Part shown: positions 12,001 to 22,240 of the stretch, in pieces
Position numbering within the stretch: the first letter of the stretch is position 1
Layout of the letters: every line of letters begins with the position of its first letter
NCBI RefSeq assembly: GCF_040807025.1
Contig: NC_090942.1
Coordinates: 64,870,911-64,934,910, forward strand
Length of the DNA: 64,000 nucleotides
DNA from: Struthio camelus
Taxonomy: Eukaryota; Chordata; Aves; Struthioniformes; Struthionidae
Reading direction: 5' to 3'
Position numbers and translations under genes: made by a program
Notes under the pieces: generated by a model
Told to the model about the DNA's origin: nothing
Seen by the model: the letters and a program-made list of their open reading frames with translations, nothing else
Databases searched by the model: none

Positions 12001-14550
12001 ACCTCCTCACATATGAGTGTGACAACAGATTTGACAACCGCCCACTCTTGTCTTAACAAATGCTTCAACACCTCCCTCCCTCTTCATCTAGGCCGAACGA
12101 GAAACCCTAGAAGAGGCACATTTGAGAAGACAGCTTAAAATTTTCAGGCAAACTGATAGAAACCATTATACCTCCACCAGTGCCAAAAAAATTCCCATCT
12201 GTTTTTTCTGCATAGCAATTCATTATGCCATTCGAACACATCTGAGCATGAATCTTAAACCCTGCCTACACTAGATCCCTTTGCTATATTAAACATCCTT
12301 TGTTCACCAAAAGAAATCATAAAACACTTCACTACACATTATGTACTCCACCTCCTTGCACATAAAGTCCCTTGCAAGCGGGCTGAGCACTGTTTGGGTG
12401 CAATCCCAAAAGGTGAGACCGAACCGAGCTGCACTGTTTGAGGTCTGGATGTGAGGGAGCTGCAACGATCAGCCAGCCCCCACCTGCCTCCTCCGGGTCA
12501 GGCCAAGCTTCTCCTGCCTGTCCTCAGCTCCGAGGTGGCACAAAGAAGAAAACGTGGAAAGCACGTAGGGCTGGACGCAGCTGTGGCCGGGACAGGACAG
12601 GCAGCAGAGGAGACAGCAGAGAAGCCAAGCAGCAATACAGCCATTCCTCCAAGTCCTGCGGCGCTCATGCCATATTCGGGTAATGCTAATAGTGAGGGTT
12701 CCCATTCTTCTAGCCTCTCTGTCAGTAAATTCATCCTGAACTCCCATTCAAAGCCTTCAGCATGGGCAGACACCTCCTCCCATTTATTCCACTGGGTCTA
12801 TTTACATGCTTCAAGCATGTATTTAAGTGCTTTGCTGAACTGAGACTATGGGACTTGTATAAATGCCACACCTAAAGGAAAAAAATATATAAAAGAAAGT
12901 AGGTTCTTTTTAAAACACTGCAAAAAAGTGTCAGAAAAATGATCAGGGAAGGTCATCAAGCTGATAAAAGGGAAGAGCATACCAACAAATTCAGTTACAA
13001 AACACAATAACTTGACAAACAGACTCCCAAGGCCCTGCCAGAAGACACTATAAAAGGACGCAATGGAGAGAGAAACCTTTCCAAGTGCGGAGGTTTGGCT
13101 ATATGACCAGCACATACTTCATAATTTATTGCTCTGCTCAGTTAAGAGAAGCACTGCGCTCACACTATGTTTTAAGATTTTCCTTGAGCAAAATATACCA
13201 TACCCCAAACAATCACACAAAATATATCATACCCCAAACAACCACATCCCACATGTACCACAAACGAGGCCTACACTTAACAGTATATGCAAAAACATGA
13301 AATACTGGTATGCATACGCTAAGAGGAAGAACTAGAGTTGTTGACAGATTAACAATTGACCATCCTGATTTCTGTGTTCTGAAGTACTCGCATGCACATG
13401 CAACAACGCTAAGGGGTTTTTTTTCACACAACGTATCTCCTTTTTTGTTGTTGTCGTCATTGTAGTTTTTTTTTTTTTAATTATGAAGGAGGAAAAATTT
13501 TAATGTCACCCATGGAAATAAACATCCTCCCCAAAGTTTTGAGAGACCCTATTCAATCCCATGTAGAGCGTTTCTGAGAAGGTGCTTTTATACAGTTAAC
13601 GAAAGATGGAAACTGAAAGCCATAGGTTGTATCAATGGTAATTTTAAGAGCTATGTTATTTCAATGAGAAAGTCCACCCGCTGTGAAAAAAAAAAAGTTG
13701 TTGAATGGTATTTGCCACAAAGTGGAGCAAAATGTAATGCAGAGAAAGCAGGACTGAAGGTGTCAAGAATTCATCTACTCCGTCTCCTTCCTCCAAGACG
13801 GAGTCAGATATATCCAAACCATTTCTGGCAGATACACGCCTACCCCTTGCTGCTACAGGCTCCGCAGCTCCTGCAGCAACCTGCTGTCGTGCTTCTCTGT
13901 CCTTACCGACAGGAGTGAGTTTCCCTTACTGCGTTTTAAGACTGTTACTTCTTGTCCTTTTCACAGTGTATATGGAAAGCTCTGCATAGCCTTCATTCTA
14001 GCAGGTACCTTTTAAATACCGAAGTCTCACTTCCGCCCGATAATGAGTCGGTTCCCATATTTTTTCCCGACTCTCCTGGCAGATCGTAGCCATTTTAACC
14101 CCTTTGCCCCAGACTTGCATGTGATTTCATATTCACAGATCACAAGTGCTGAAATTTTCTCAGTCACCATAAGGGAATCATTTTAACAAAAGACCCTTAG
14201 GCCTGTGTGGCCCCAAAGGCTTGTTAAATCTTTGTTTCTGTTGCGTGAGGGAGAGGGAATTTTTGGTCTGTTCTGCTCCCAACTTTTTATATGTAAAAAT
14301 TTGCTGGCTCCCCTCATCTCCCAGGAGCTTACGCAAAGGCTGACAAAAACTCACCAAACATGGAGAGAAGCCCACATGCAAACCAGACAATCAGGGAGAA
14401 ACCCACACTGCCAGAGTTTTTCAGTACTCCTTTAGGGGAGATGAAGATGCCACTTCCAACCATGCTGCCGATAAGAAGCGAGAAAGCCCTCAGCAAAGTA
14501 ATCTTTTTCCTCAGAAATACAGCCTCCTCCTCTTTCTGGTCTTTCCCCAT
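1..14550 (-). CDS. xCT-like (SLC7A11-like) amino acid exchanger, light chain of a heteromeric transporter; 3' end cut by window edge
   Basis: Spliced gene on the minus strand with coding exons 14355-14550, 11214-11340, 10314-10429, 9415-9540, 7014-7113, 6880-6924, 6564-6687, 6147-6250, 4145-4241, 3054-3203 and 1-85. All junctions keep frame and give 423 residues with no stop; xCT is about 500 aa, so roughly 50-55 C-terminal residues are missing. Seen: the unwound TM1 motif GSGIF (res 32-36), SYAELG at 69-74, IRPA at 107-110, [13 protein letters not shown] TM5, [11 protein letters not shown] in TM8, [12 protein letters not shown] before TM9, and [12 protein letters not shown] in TM10. C131 aligns with the xCT cysteine that bonds 4F2hc (SLC3A2). 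R108 and R369 align with xCT Arg135 and Arg396, which bind the anionic substrate; LAT-type and b0,+ paralogues lack this pair. HTPLP is also xCT-like. Inferred role: plasma-membrane obligate exchange of cystine for glutamate. It differs from SLC7A11 in a short N-terminus (about 15 residues before TM1 against about 45) and many substitutions, so it looks like a paralogue. ArpAT (SLC7A15) is the main alternative. Confidence 0.88.
86..3053 (-). other. Transporter intron 10
   Basis: No coding exon is needed here, because the flanking exons join in frame (PFK to VPLF). The stretch 1,700-2,600 is relatively G+C-rich and has long chance ORFs without family resemblance. I see no recognisable interspersed repeat. 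Confidence 0.6.
3054..3203 (-). CDS. Transporter exon 10 (TM9-TM10)
   Basis: 150 bp, acceptor ATGCTCAG, donor GTAATG, exactly 50 codons (346-395). It encodes [20 protein letters not shown], then [20 protein letters not shown], then [10 protein letters not shown]369 aligns with xCT Arg396 in the substrate pocket. Confidence 0.93.
4145..4241 (-). CDS. Transporter exon 9 (after TM8, into TM9)
   Basis: 97 bp, acceptor CTTCCTAG, donor GTAAGG. It encodes residues 313-345: [20 protein letters not shown] and [12 protein letters not shown]. xCT has SMIHVRKHTPLPAV here; LAT, asc and b0,+ members have other residues in place of HTPLP, which supports an xCT-subfamily origin. Confidence 0.93.
6147..6250 (-). 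CDS. Transporter exon 8 (TM8)
   Basis: 104 bp, acceptor CTTCCAG, donor GTCAGA, a slightly weak donor. It encodes S279-S312: [10 protein letters not shown], then [19 protein letters not shown], the SLC7 TM8 signature. The length is the same as I recall for the matching xCT exon. Confidence 0.92.
6564..6687 (-). CDS. Transporter exon 7 (TM7)
   Basis: 124 bp, acceptor TTTTGTAG, donor GTGAGT. It encodes R237-V278: [20 protein letters not shown] (TM7), then NISYYTVLG and [10 protein letters not shown], matching the xCT segment that carries NVAYFT and SNAVAV. It ends in phase 0. Confidence 0.93.
6880..6924 (-). CDS. Transporter exon 6 (45-bp microexon)
   Basis: A 45-bp exon between CGTGCAG and GTAAGG. 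It encodes residues [14 protein letters not shown], aligning with FYLNFVTEEVENPE of xCT, the short intracellular segment after TM6. It is too short to appear as an independent ORF but is needed for frame: it links phase 2 to phase 2. Confidence 0.9.
7014..7113 (-). CDS. Transporter exon 5 (loop and TM6)
   Basis: 100 bp, acceptor TTGTGCAG, donor GTAGGT. It encodes G189-G221: HTENFQDAF, then [15 protein letters not shown], the unwound TM6 region that forms part of the substrate pocket in APC-fold transporters. The final Trp codon is split with the next exon. Confidence 0.92.
9415..9540 (-). CDS. Transporter exon 4 (TM4-TM5)
   Basis: 126 bp, acceptor CTCTCCAG, donor GTATGC. It encodes Y147-Q188 with [12 protein letters not shown] (xCT: NSMSVSWSARIQ) and the hydrophobic TM5 [17 protein letters not shown]. 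Confidence 0.92.
10314..10429 (-). CDS. Transporter exon 3 (TM3-TM4 loop with heavy-chain cysteine)
   Basis: 116 bp, acceptor TTTCCAG, donor GTAAGT. It encodes R108-Y146: [20 protein letters not shown], then the extracellular loop with C131 (FFAPCAAP), which aligns with the xCT cysteine that forms the disulfide to 4F2hc, and the start of TM4. Confidence 0.92.
11214..11340 (-). CDS. Transporter exon 2 (TM2-TM3)
   Basis: 127 bp between a TTTTGCAG acceptor and a GTAAGA donor. It encodes residues 66-107, including ALSYAELGT and [11 protein letters not shown], a stretch nearly invariant in SLC7 light chains, then [16 protein letters not shown] leading into TM3. It enters in phase 1 and leaves in phase 2, splitting the codon of R108. 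Confidence 0.92.
11341..14354 (-). other. Transporter intron 1
   Basis: The flanking coding exons join in frame (SMFG to ALSYAEL). The intron holds a 29-bp tandem duplication at 13,190-13,247, T-runs near 13,460 and a locally G+C-richer patch at 12,430-12,680. No further coding exon was recognised. Confidence 0.6.
13190..13247. repeat. 29-bp tandem duplication
   Basis: Two adjacent 29-bp units, at 13,190-13,218 and 13,219-13,247, share ATACCCCAAACAA and differ at only a few positions, mostly C/T. They lie in intron 1 of the transporter gene. Confidence 0.85.
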
Positions 14551-14620
14551 GGCTCCTCTAATCCCAGGGGAAGCTCACACATTCAGAAGTTAAGGTCTTC
14601 AAAGTGTCCGCAAGGTTCAC
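14355..14620 (-). CDS. Transporter exon with start codon (coding 14355-14550, 5' UTR 14551-14620)
   Basis: The start codon at 14548-14550 sits in a good Kozak context (GAGCC ATG G) and is preceded in frame by a TGA at 14575-14577, so translation cannot begin further upstream in this exon. The exon encodes 65 codons plus one base, covering the acidic/basic N-terminus (KDQKEEE, then [10 protein letters not shown]), all of TM1 with GSGIF, and the start of TM2. It ends at a GTGAGT donor. A CAG preceded by pyrimidines at 14621-14623 is a plausible acceptor, which would put further 5' UTR sequence in an upstream exon that I could not locate. Confidence 0.85.
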
Positions 14621-15529
14621 CTGTAATAGCAGGAAAGAGTTAGGGACTGGGAGTCTTTTTTTTTTTTTTCTGGATACGATTTTTCACAGCAACCTGTCAA
14701 GATCTGTTGAATCTGTTCTGCTCAGCCACTGGATACGTAGAGCAAACAAAATACAGTTGCATTTAAACACAGGGCATGATCTCTCCCATTGGCACAGTTC
14801 CTGAGAGTGACTGCTACCTTCTTCTCCCTCTTCCGGCAAGGAGTACAGAGCATTACAAGTTCCATGCCAGACTTCAGGACATGATTTCCAAGTGCAACTT
14901 TAACGCCCAAAGATAAGTTTGCAGCCTAGACTGGAACTGACCAGGTTACAGTTAATTGAAGGAGCTCTAACTTGGGTGAACATTGATACTAGCACTCTAG
15001 CAGGAAACATCCTCCAAGATTTCAAGCTGCAAACCTAAGAATCAAGACCTTGCGGATCTCTGACTTCAAAACTACTCTCTCTCTCTTTTTTTTTTTCCTT
15101 CCTCCCCAAGAAGCAAAGAGCTCTGTTAATTGGGGTGCACGAATGATCTGAGCTGCTCTTATTTCCTATCCATTCTTAGTGAATGGACATACTCTGATTA
15201 CACTTTTATCACTAGGGCTTAACTTTATCAGTGTTTTTTAGTATATTCTCAGGCCCTTTTGCCATCAGGGGATTGAAGAGCCAAGAATAAATATTATTTA
15301 TCCTGCAAAGGGCAGTCCTTGATACCAGAGAAGTTTCTTCCATTATTACAAACCCTTTCTCAATAACAACAGCGTGAGTAAAGAGCTTGTCTCAGAGAAG
15401 AGGGAACTTCAGGCACTCTAGGGATCCCATAAATTGAGCTGGACCTAGTTCTCTCATGCTGCAGTAATCTTCTACCTCATAATCTTGACTCTCATTCTCC
15501 ACATGACTCAATGCCCCTTCCCTGCAAGG

Positions 15530-15670
15530 AAGGGCAGTATTATGAGCTCCATTTACAGACAGAAAAAAACCAAGAGACTGAGGTTAGAGTCCATGCTTAA
15601 GGTCACAGAAATCTGTGACCGAGAAGTGGACTCAGGTTGCCCTCAGTTCTAGCCTGGTACCTTTACCAAG
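15530..15670 (-). mobile_element. Eroded MIR-type SINE
   Basis: The order of motifs follows the reverse complement of the MIR core: CATTTACAGA, then AGACTGAGG, then CTTAAGGTCACA, then GAAGTGGACTCAGGTTG. This matches the MIR series of fragments TTTACAGATGAGG, AACTGAGGCACAGAG, CCCAAGGTCACAC and AAGTGGCAGAGC. It is highly diverged, as expected for an ancient amniote insertion. Confidence 0.6.
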
Positions 15671-17763
15671 AAGCTCTCCTGCTTAGGTATGTAAAACAAA
15701 TTCACACCAGTTAATACAGTCTAATTTTGCTGCAACAAACCTGCTTATACTTATTCTAACAGCAAGGATATAGACATTTTACACTTCTCATCAGCCCTAT
15801 TAGAGCAAACAAGATTGGTCTGGATTCATTAATTTGGGTCCTACCCTCTTCCAGCCACACATCTCCCTCCAATAGCCACATGCTGTGCTTGAAAGCAAAT
15901 GATTGTCACTTTTCTCTATTTCATAAAACATCACTTAAATTTTTGTGAGTAATACTCATAAAAATGGATTTGCAGTTCAAATTCAGCATTTTTTTCATTA
16001 TTCCAGTTCTGTAAATTGTAGGTATAATAAATATTTGCCCCAATCCCTTGATTATATACTATTGTGAAGTTACATGAGACCCCTATTTTCAGGATCCCTT
16101 AAATTATTTAATAATTGTAGTGGTGTGTTCAAGAGCAGGTAATGGTCACCTAAGGAAGCACATCTAAGAATCCAAAAGTTATTTTCTCAATAACCTGTAT
16201 TTACCATCCAAAGATACAAGTGTCCCCTTAGCTTTGACAGAACGCTTCCTGTTATGATTCACCCACGATACCACTTCGTATGCCCCATCTAAACTCAGTC
16301 TTCTACATCCCTGGTTATTTTCCCTTCCTAGATACCAGCAGGAAGAAGTAGAGTTTATCCTTTCTCCATCCTTTCAGCAATGCTAGCTGGTTTCTCTGAA
16401 ACCTCGCCAAGCTGCCACAAGCATCTTCCCAATCAAATGAGCCAGGCTGGCTTGTTAAACCTCTAACAAGTCGTAGTGGACTGCTCAGGCTCTGACGGGT
16501 CACATCAGCTCAGTCCAATATCTCAGACCCGATCCCTTATTGCTAGCTGGAGTCCCAAAGCATCGCAGGGCTGCTGGAGACAGTGACTCTGGAGGGGCAG
16601 AGAGAGACCCCAGGGAGCCTCCTGAGCTGTCAATAGCATTTCCCCTCAGTTGCTAATTAACTCGCATGAAATACCCATCATCTGCTGTTTCTCAGCCGAA
16701 AGGGGAATCGCAGAACGTTCGTCAGCAATGGTAAAACACAGAAGGTTCACGGAATTGAAATGAAAATGGAGAGATGCTTTGTGCACAGATACGTCTAACA
16801 TGCTACTGCTAGAAAATTTAAAGTGCACTTATCTGTTTGGCTGGCTTTTAAACAAAGCAGATGTATTTACAATCCATCAGACTCCCATTTCTTGCTGGAC
16901 TCCCAAGGCAGCAAAAGACAGCTTCTCTTCACGGGCTCTGAAATTACACAGAGAAGGGGGGGAAGAGAGATCAAACCAAATTTACAGACCAGGTTAATGA
17001 TCCAAAGTGAATGCCAAACGCCGTGCTTTTGTTCACACGCTCTTTTATACTATTGCCATACAAGAACGTTTGGAGATAAAGCACCCCAGTACAGCGAATT
17101 TCAGAAATGTGAAATCTAGCAGGATTTGTTCCAGAAACTGTTGAAGGAGAAGGGAGAAAAACAAAAAAAAAAGTAACAGAAAGCTATTGAATAGCACTTC
17201 AAAGAGACACCTAGTAGACAGCACCGCCTGGAGAGACCATTCCTGCTTGCTCTGCTTTATAGTTAAACTCCAGCACAGGGCACATTAAAATGCAGAGTTG
17301 TTAATCCTTGTGGCAATGCTTAAGAATATTCACAATGTGCTTAGCACAAAGGAAACGTACAAAGCTGGGGTTTGTTCACCCTTTGACTCAAACTGCAGGC
17401 TCAAATCTTTCTCTTTCCAAAACGCAGTACCTTTGCATGAGATCACCAGCCAGCAGGACTGGAGAAAAGCAAAGCCATTTCACAGTTTTTCTCACCTGCT
17501 GTTTTTTTACTTGCTTGTTTTTCATTTTTACTGATTTTTTTTTTCAGCCATTAATCTTACCTCACAGGCACTGTAGCGTGGATGAAGATGAAGGAGACAA
17601 ACAAGCATAAAGGGAAAATCATATTTGTTATTTGCAATGGTGCCTAAAGGACCCAGCTGAGAGCAGGACTCATTGTGATCGGCACACGGACAGAGCAGAA
17701 GATGTTACTTGCCTGAAACGCTATCAATCTAAATAAGCAAAAAGCAGAGGAGGAAGAGAGCAT

Positions 17764-17885
17764 CGTTTACATCTACGGAACTGAGACGCAGAGCAACTAA
17801 TGACCTTCCTAATATCACGCAGGAAGTGGGTGGCATCCTTGGGAAACAAATCATATCTCCAGAGTCCCAGTTCAATGACTTACCA
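17764..17885 (-). mobile_element. Eroded MIR-type SINE, second copy
   Basis: It contains TTTACATCTACGGAACTGAG, then CGCAGAGCAACTAATGACC, then ATCACGCAGGAAGTGGGTGG, then AGAGTCCCAGTTCAATG. This is the same motif order as MIR-type elements (TTTACAGATGAGGAA, GAGGCACAGAG, AAGGTCACACAG, AGTCCCAGTCCAGTG). It has the same orientation as the copy 2.1 kb to the left. Confidence 0.65.
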
Positions 17886-20800
17886 AAAAAATAGCTACTA
17901 GCGAATATTTCTAACTATTTACAGCTGTATTTTCTTTGTGTGGGCCTCAGTCAATACGATACAGCCAAGAACAGGTTAACCCTTTCCTTTTCTTACTATA
18001 AAAGATGCAGGGCAAACTGTTCTCCACAGTCCCACTTTTTTTTCTGTGCCAAAAAATGTCACTCCAATTCAATGTTCACCACAAGACATAGGCTCTAACT
18101 AAACAAAATCAGCAGTGAATAGGAGCTTTTTTATTCATGCATGAAAGTAGCATAAATAAGCTTTAATGAGACTGGTGGTGCTCTGTTCTGGGAACTCAAT
18201 CAGAAAAGCTATTTAGGAGACCTGAGAGATGTTTGTTTATAGACTATAGTGAACACAAGAAACAGGCTAAAAAGACAAGACATGCGGCTCACTTCTTTTC
18301 AGCTTTCTACAGCCGGTTTACAGTCCTGGATGAGAAACCCAAAGGGATAGTAGTTAATAAATCAAGCTTGCAGCCTAAGATGTTAGCAATAAATCCAGGG
18401 TGATCGTCCTAAGCATAAACATAATTTTCAATGGCTCCTCTTTCTACAGTGTTTCCCCAATTTATTCTTTTGACTTGTCTAGGAAAAGACTGCAATTTCC
18501 TCACATTTCTTTCTTAATAAAAATAATTTAAGTATGGACAGCAAAACAGTTCTTGGCCTGGGTCACGCTGATCACCTTTATCCTCACATTTAGGCATTTC
18601 TAATTCTCCCTCGGGCAAGACTGACATTTTCTGGAAAACAGACTGGTGACTGTGATGAGTCTGGACCTCATGACGACATGATGGCCTTTTAATTGAGTGT
18701 GTAAAACAATGTTGACTCCACACTTCTGATGCTTGGCAAGAAATAGAACTAAACTAAGTCTACTTTTTAAACAGCAAAATTCTCATTGTTTTTTTAGAGT
18801 ACCTTCCAACCAGAATTTTCATCCTACAACTTTAAAATTCTTTATTAAACCAGGCTGCCAAAGCAGCCATTACCAGCAGGTGATATCTTAACTATGATGG
18901 TGCCAATTCATTTTCACAAGATGTACAGATCGTATGATGTCTTGTCACTTTTCTAAGTGTCTGAGTGTAACTCTTAATTCGATTTCCACAACACATTCAC
19001 ACTTACGTGCATCCAGAACTCATTTTCCATTAACGATCTGCAGGAACATTGGTTCTTTCATGAGCGTTTCTTCCTTTCCTGCTGCCAGTGACTTACGCAA
19101 AACAGAAATATGGGAGAGAAGCGCACCTGATTAAAACACACCTAACTCTTCCATAGCACCAGCTGTTAAAAAATACCAGAAAGACCTACTAGCATCCCTG
19201 TGAAATAAGCAATTCCTCTTCCTACAAACAGGAGAAACAAATATCCCAGATGCTGCTGCCTTGCCCGTTGTTCCACAGGGGCCTAAAGGAGCAGCACCCA
19301 GAGGACCAGGGACCCTAACTCCTAAGAAGGAAGCCACTTTGCATGGAAACTATCTAGGAGAGCAGTGTTTGCTTAGGCTAACATCTTGGCTCTCTAACAT
19401 CTCTTGTGGGGCACGGTGTAGGGAACTGTCCTCAGAGCCTTGTTCTTTCGTGGGTGATCCTCCAAGCAGCAAGCTGTTTTCACTCTTCAGATCAGAGCTC
19501 CTCCCTGGAACAAGACAATTTGTCCTATTTGAAACTGTTTTCTTAGCTGCGTAAGACAGAACACAAACAAAAATAAATTAAATGTTTCTAGTAGAAGAGA
19601 CCCAACAGAGAAGTCCAACGCTGTAGCAAAGTACAGCCAAAACTTCCCCAAACCAGAATCCTTTTTAACCATTTCAAATCAAGAAACCCTGTAACAAAGC
19701 AGCAGTCCTCCTCCTCCAAAGTGATTTGTGGCACTGCATCAGTACTATGGGCTGAGGGTTTCTGCCTGTAACATGGAGACGAGCAGTGCTAAATCCCAAG
19801 ACCCCCAGCTCTTCCAGAAGAAATTCCTCCTTGAACTATATCTTTGTTTTAACCTCTTGCCTTGAGGTTAAAAGAGATGCAAAAAAAAAATTGCTTCCTA
19901 GCCACTGCTTGGTGATTTATCAGAAACATGTTAACAGCTTCAGCCCGTTTCCTGGGGAACTCATGTCCCTGTTGTGTCGTAGCGGGTGCTGAACTACCAC
20001 CCAGCCCTGGAGCTAGCGGTTAGGGTGGGGGGAGTTTACCAAGGCCAATATTCCCATCAGCACGAGGCCAACAGCAGCAGCCTCCAGAACCACCTGGAGT
20101 ATTCACTTTCCAGCAACAAACGGATCCCGAAATCTTCCAGGAAATGTCCTACAAGAACAAGACACATCTCCTAAGTGGGGGAATGTGCCCAAGGGCACTC
20201 AAATAGTCACCACTCATCACCACCTTTCCTTGCAAAGAGGAAATTCTCTACTAATGCAAGCTATTTTACCGAGTTACAGAGACAGCTTTCACCAGATAGG
20301 ACTTTTTCTCAGTGCAAAGGAACTCCTCCTGTTTCTCTTACGCTACACTGTCGCCGGACAGCGGGCCTCTGAAGGAGGTTCCTGGTTTACCCCCACTTTA
20401 ACCATCTGGAACTGAATTCTTCCAGAGCAGAGTGCAATAATAAAATGCCTCTTTCCAGATTGCCTCATATATTACACAAGGTTGCCCCTTAATCTCACTG
20501 AAACGCTGCTGATTTATCACCGCAGACCTCCTGCTCCCCTAAGGCTCAGCCACAGTGCCTGGTTTTGTTCCTTCTCTCATTGCCTTAAGGGAATTCAAAA
20601 GAAAATTAAAACATTAAAAAAAAAAAAAAAGCAATCCTCACCTGCATTAGCCACTCGCTCTTATTTGCTGACCCACCTTCTATGCAGCTGCCTAATTTAT
20701 ACTTAATCTTCAGTGCGTTTGTACTAAATCACCCACTACAGAACTTGACTCACATGCAGCCCAAACTCTGCCTTGAGCATACTTCAGGGTGGGGGGACTC

Positions 20801-21926
20801 TCCTTTTGGCCTCTCAGTTCAGCTGTTACTCATTTATTAAAATATAAGCCAAATATACAATTATGCTGGAGGGAACACGTTTCTTTGTTAACCCTTTCTA
20901 GTTCTTATTCAGAATTTTGAAGGCTATTGGGATTTGTATTTTAACTCTGCAGAGTTGTAGATTAACTGTTCACCATTTTCTATATCTCTGACGAAAGGAA
21001 AGGAAGCAAGGAGGGCCTTCTCTGACCAGAACCACTATCTCATCCCCCATAAGGCAATACAGGGACACATGTTCGGAGTTTCGGAAAGCCAGCCCCAGGT
21101 AACAGAGAGAAGTGCCTCATAAAAACCTAACAAACGCACCGGCCAGAAGGGAAATGTGATTTTTGCTCTTCCCTGCAAGCACGCACAGGGCCTTTCTAGC
21201 CTGGCTGCGTGTGGACAGCATGCAGAAGGGCTGTACTGGCATCGGTGGGAAGAGTGTCTTGGTGGGACACTGGGAGGGGGTTTGGCTGACAGTGAAAGTT
21301 ATCAAAAGGGGAAGGAGGAGCAACCTGGAGCAACTCGGGCAGACCTTGAGCCTCTGGTCTGGAAGAGGTCTCTCAGGTTGTACACACAAACCTCTAAAAG
21401 GTCCTATGTTGTGCCTACAGTGAAACAGAAACAGGTGTTTAAATCTCACAGTTTAGAAAAGGTGAGGAATGAACATTCAGCACTGGATTTGCCTGAGCCT
21501 TTACAAGCTATGGTCTGTTTTTACTTGCAGCAGTAACTGAAGTGTAGACATACAAGGAATAGGTGCTGAAGAGCCATTAGCTTTGTGATCCCAAGAAGTC
21601 TTTCACCAGAAAAAAAAAAAAAGATCCCAATAATTGCATCAGTAGGGCTTGCTATGGGGGGATATTTAGTGCTGCATCATCAGAGAGATAAGTATGCTGC
21701 CTGTGCCAATTTTACCAGAGCCTGAAGGCCAGAAGCAAAAAAAACCTAAAAACCAATGTCCCTTGTCTTTGCGGGTAACATACAGGCCACCTCCCATTTT
21801 CACTCATACTTAGTGAGCGAGAATCAGTTTCTAGGAACAAATGCATCAACAAAACCTGACCAACATGCTTACTGGGAAGGTTAAGTCAATATAAGACCAC
21901 GTCTATTGAATTTTAAAGTAGGGGCA

Positions 21927-22240
21927 TTCATAGAAGTGTTGGCTGGAAGGGACCCTTATCCCCCTGGTCCTTTCTCCCGCTACAGCAGGGCTATTGCAAA
22001 CACTAGATTAGATCCACCAGGGCTTTGTGTAGTCAAGTCTTGAAAACTTCCAAGGACAGAGGTTCCCTGAGCTCTCCGGGTAACCTCTTCTAGTGCTGCA
22101 CCACCCTCTCAGTGAATAAATTTTTTCTTAGTGTCTGACCTGAACCACCCAACCCACGACTTACAGCTATTGTCCTATCACATCATCTGCTGCTACCAAG
22201 GCTTGCAGAAGCTCAGCCTCACATTTTCCTGCACAGTTAA
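21927..22240 (-). mobile_element. CR1 LINE 3' fragment, minus orientation
   Basis: It begins with TTCATAGAAGTGTTGGCTGG then AAGGGACCC, the complement of the CR1 3' end, and runs through CAAGTCTTGAAAACTTCC, CCTCTTCTAGTGCTGCACCA and CAGTGAATAAATTTTTTCTT then AGTGTCTGACCTGAA, all standard CR1 segments in the right order. It is 5'-truncated like most CR1 copies; the boundary near 22,240 is approximate. Confidence 0.88.

Larger units (their letters stand above)
14621..21926. other. Upstream flank of the transporter gene, no coding gene seen
   Basis: This stretch lies 5' of the transporter start exon. It probably contains an upstream 5' UTR exon and promoter, but no TATA box or CpG island stands out enough to call. 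It contains two eroded MIR-type SINEs (separate entries), A/T homopolymers near 14,656, 15,090 and 20,617, and scattered short chance ORFs. Confidence 0.5.
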
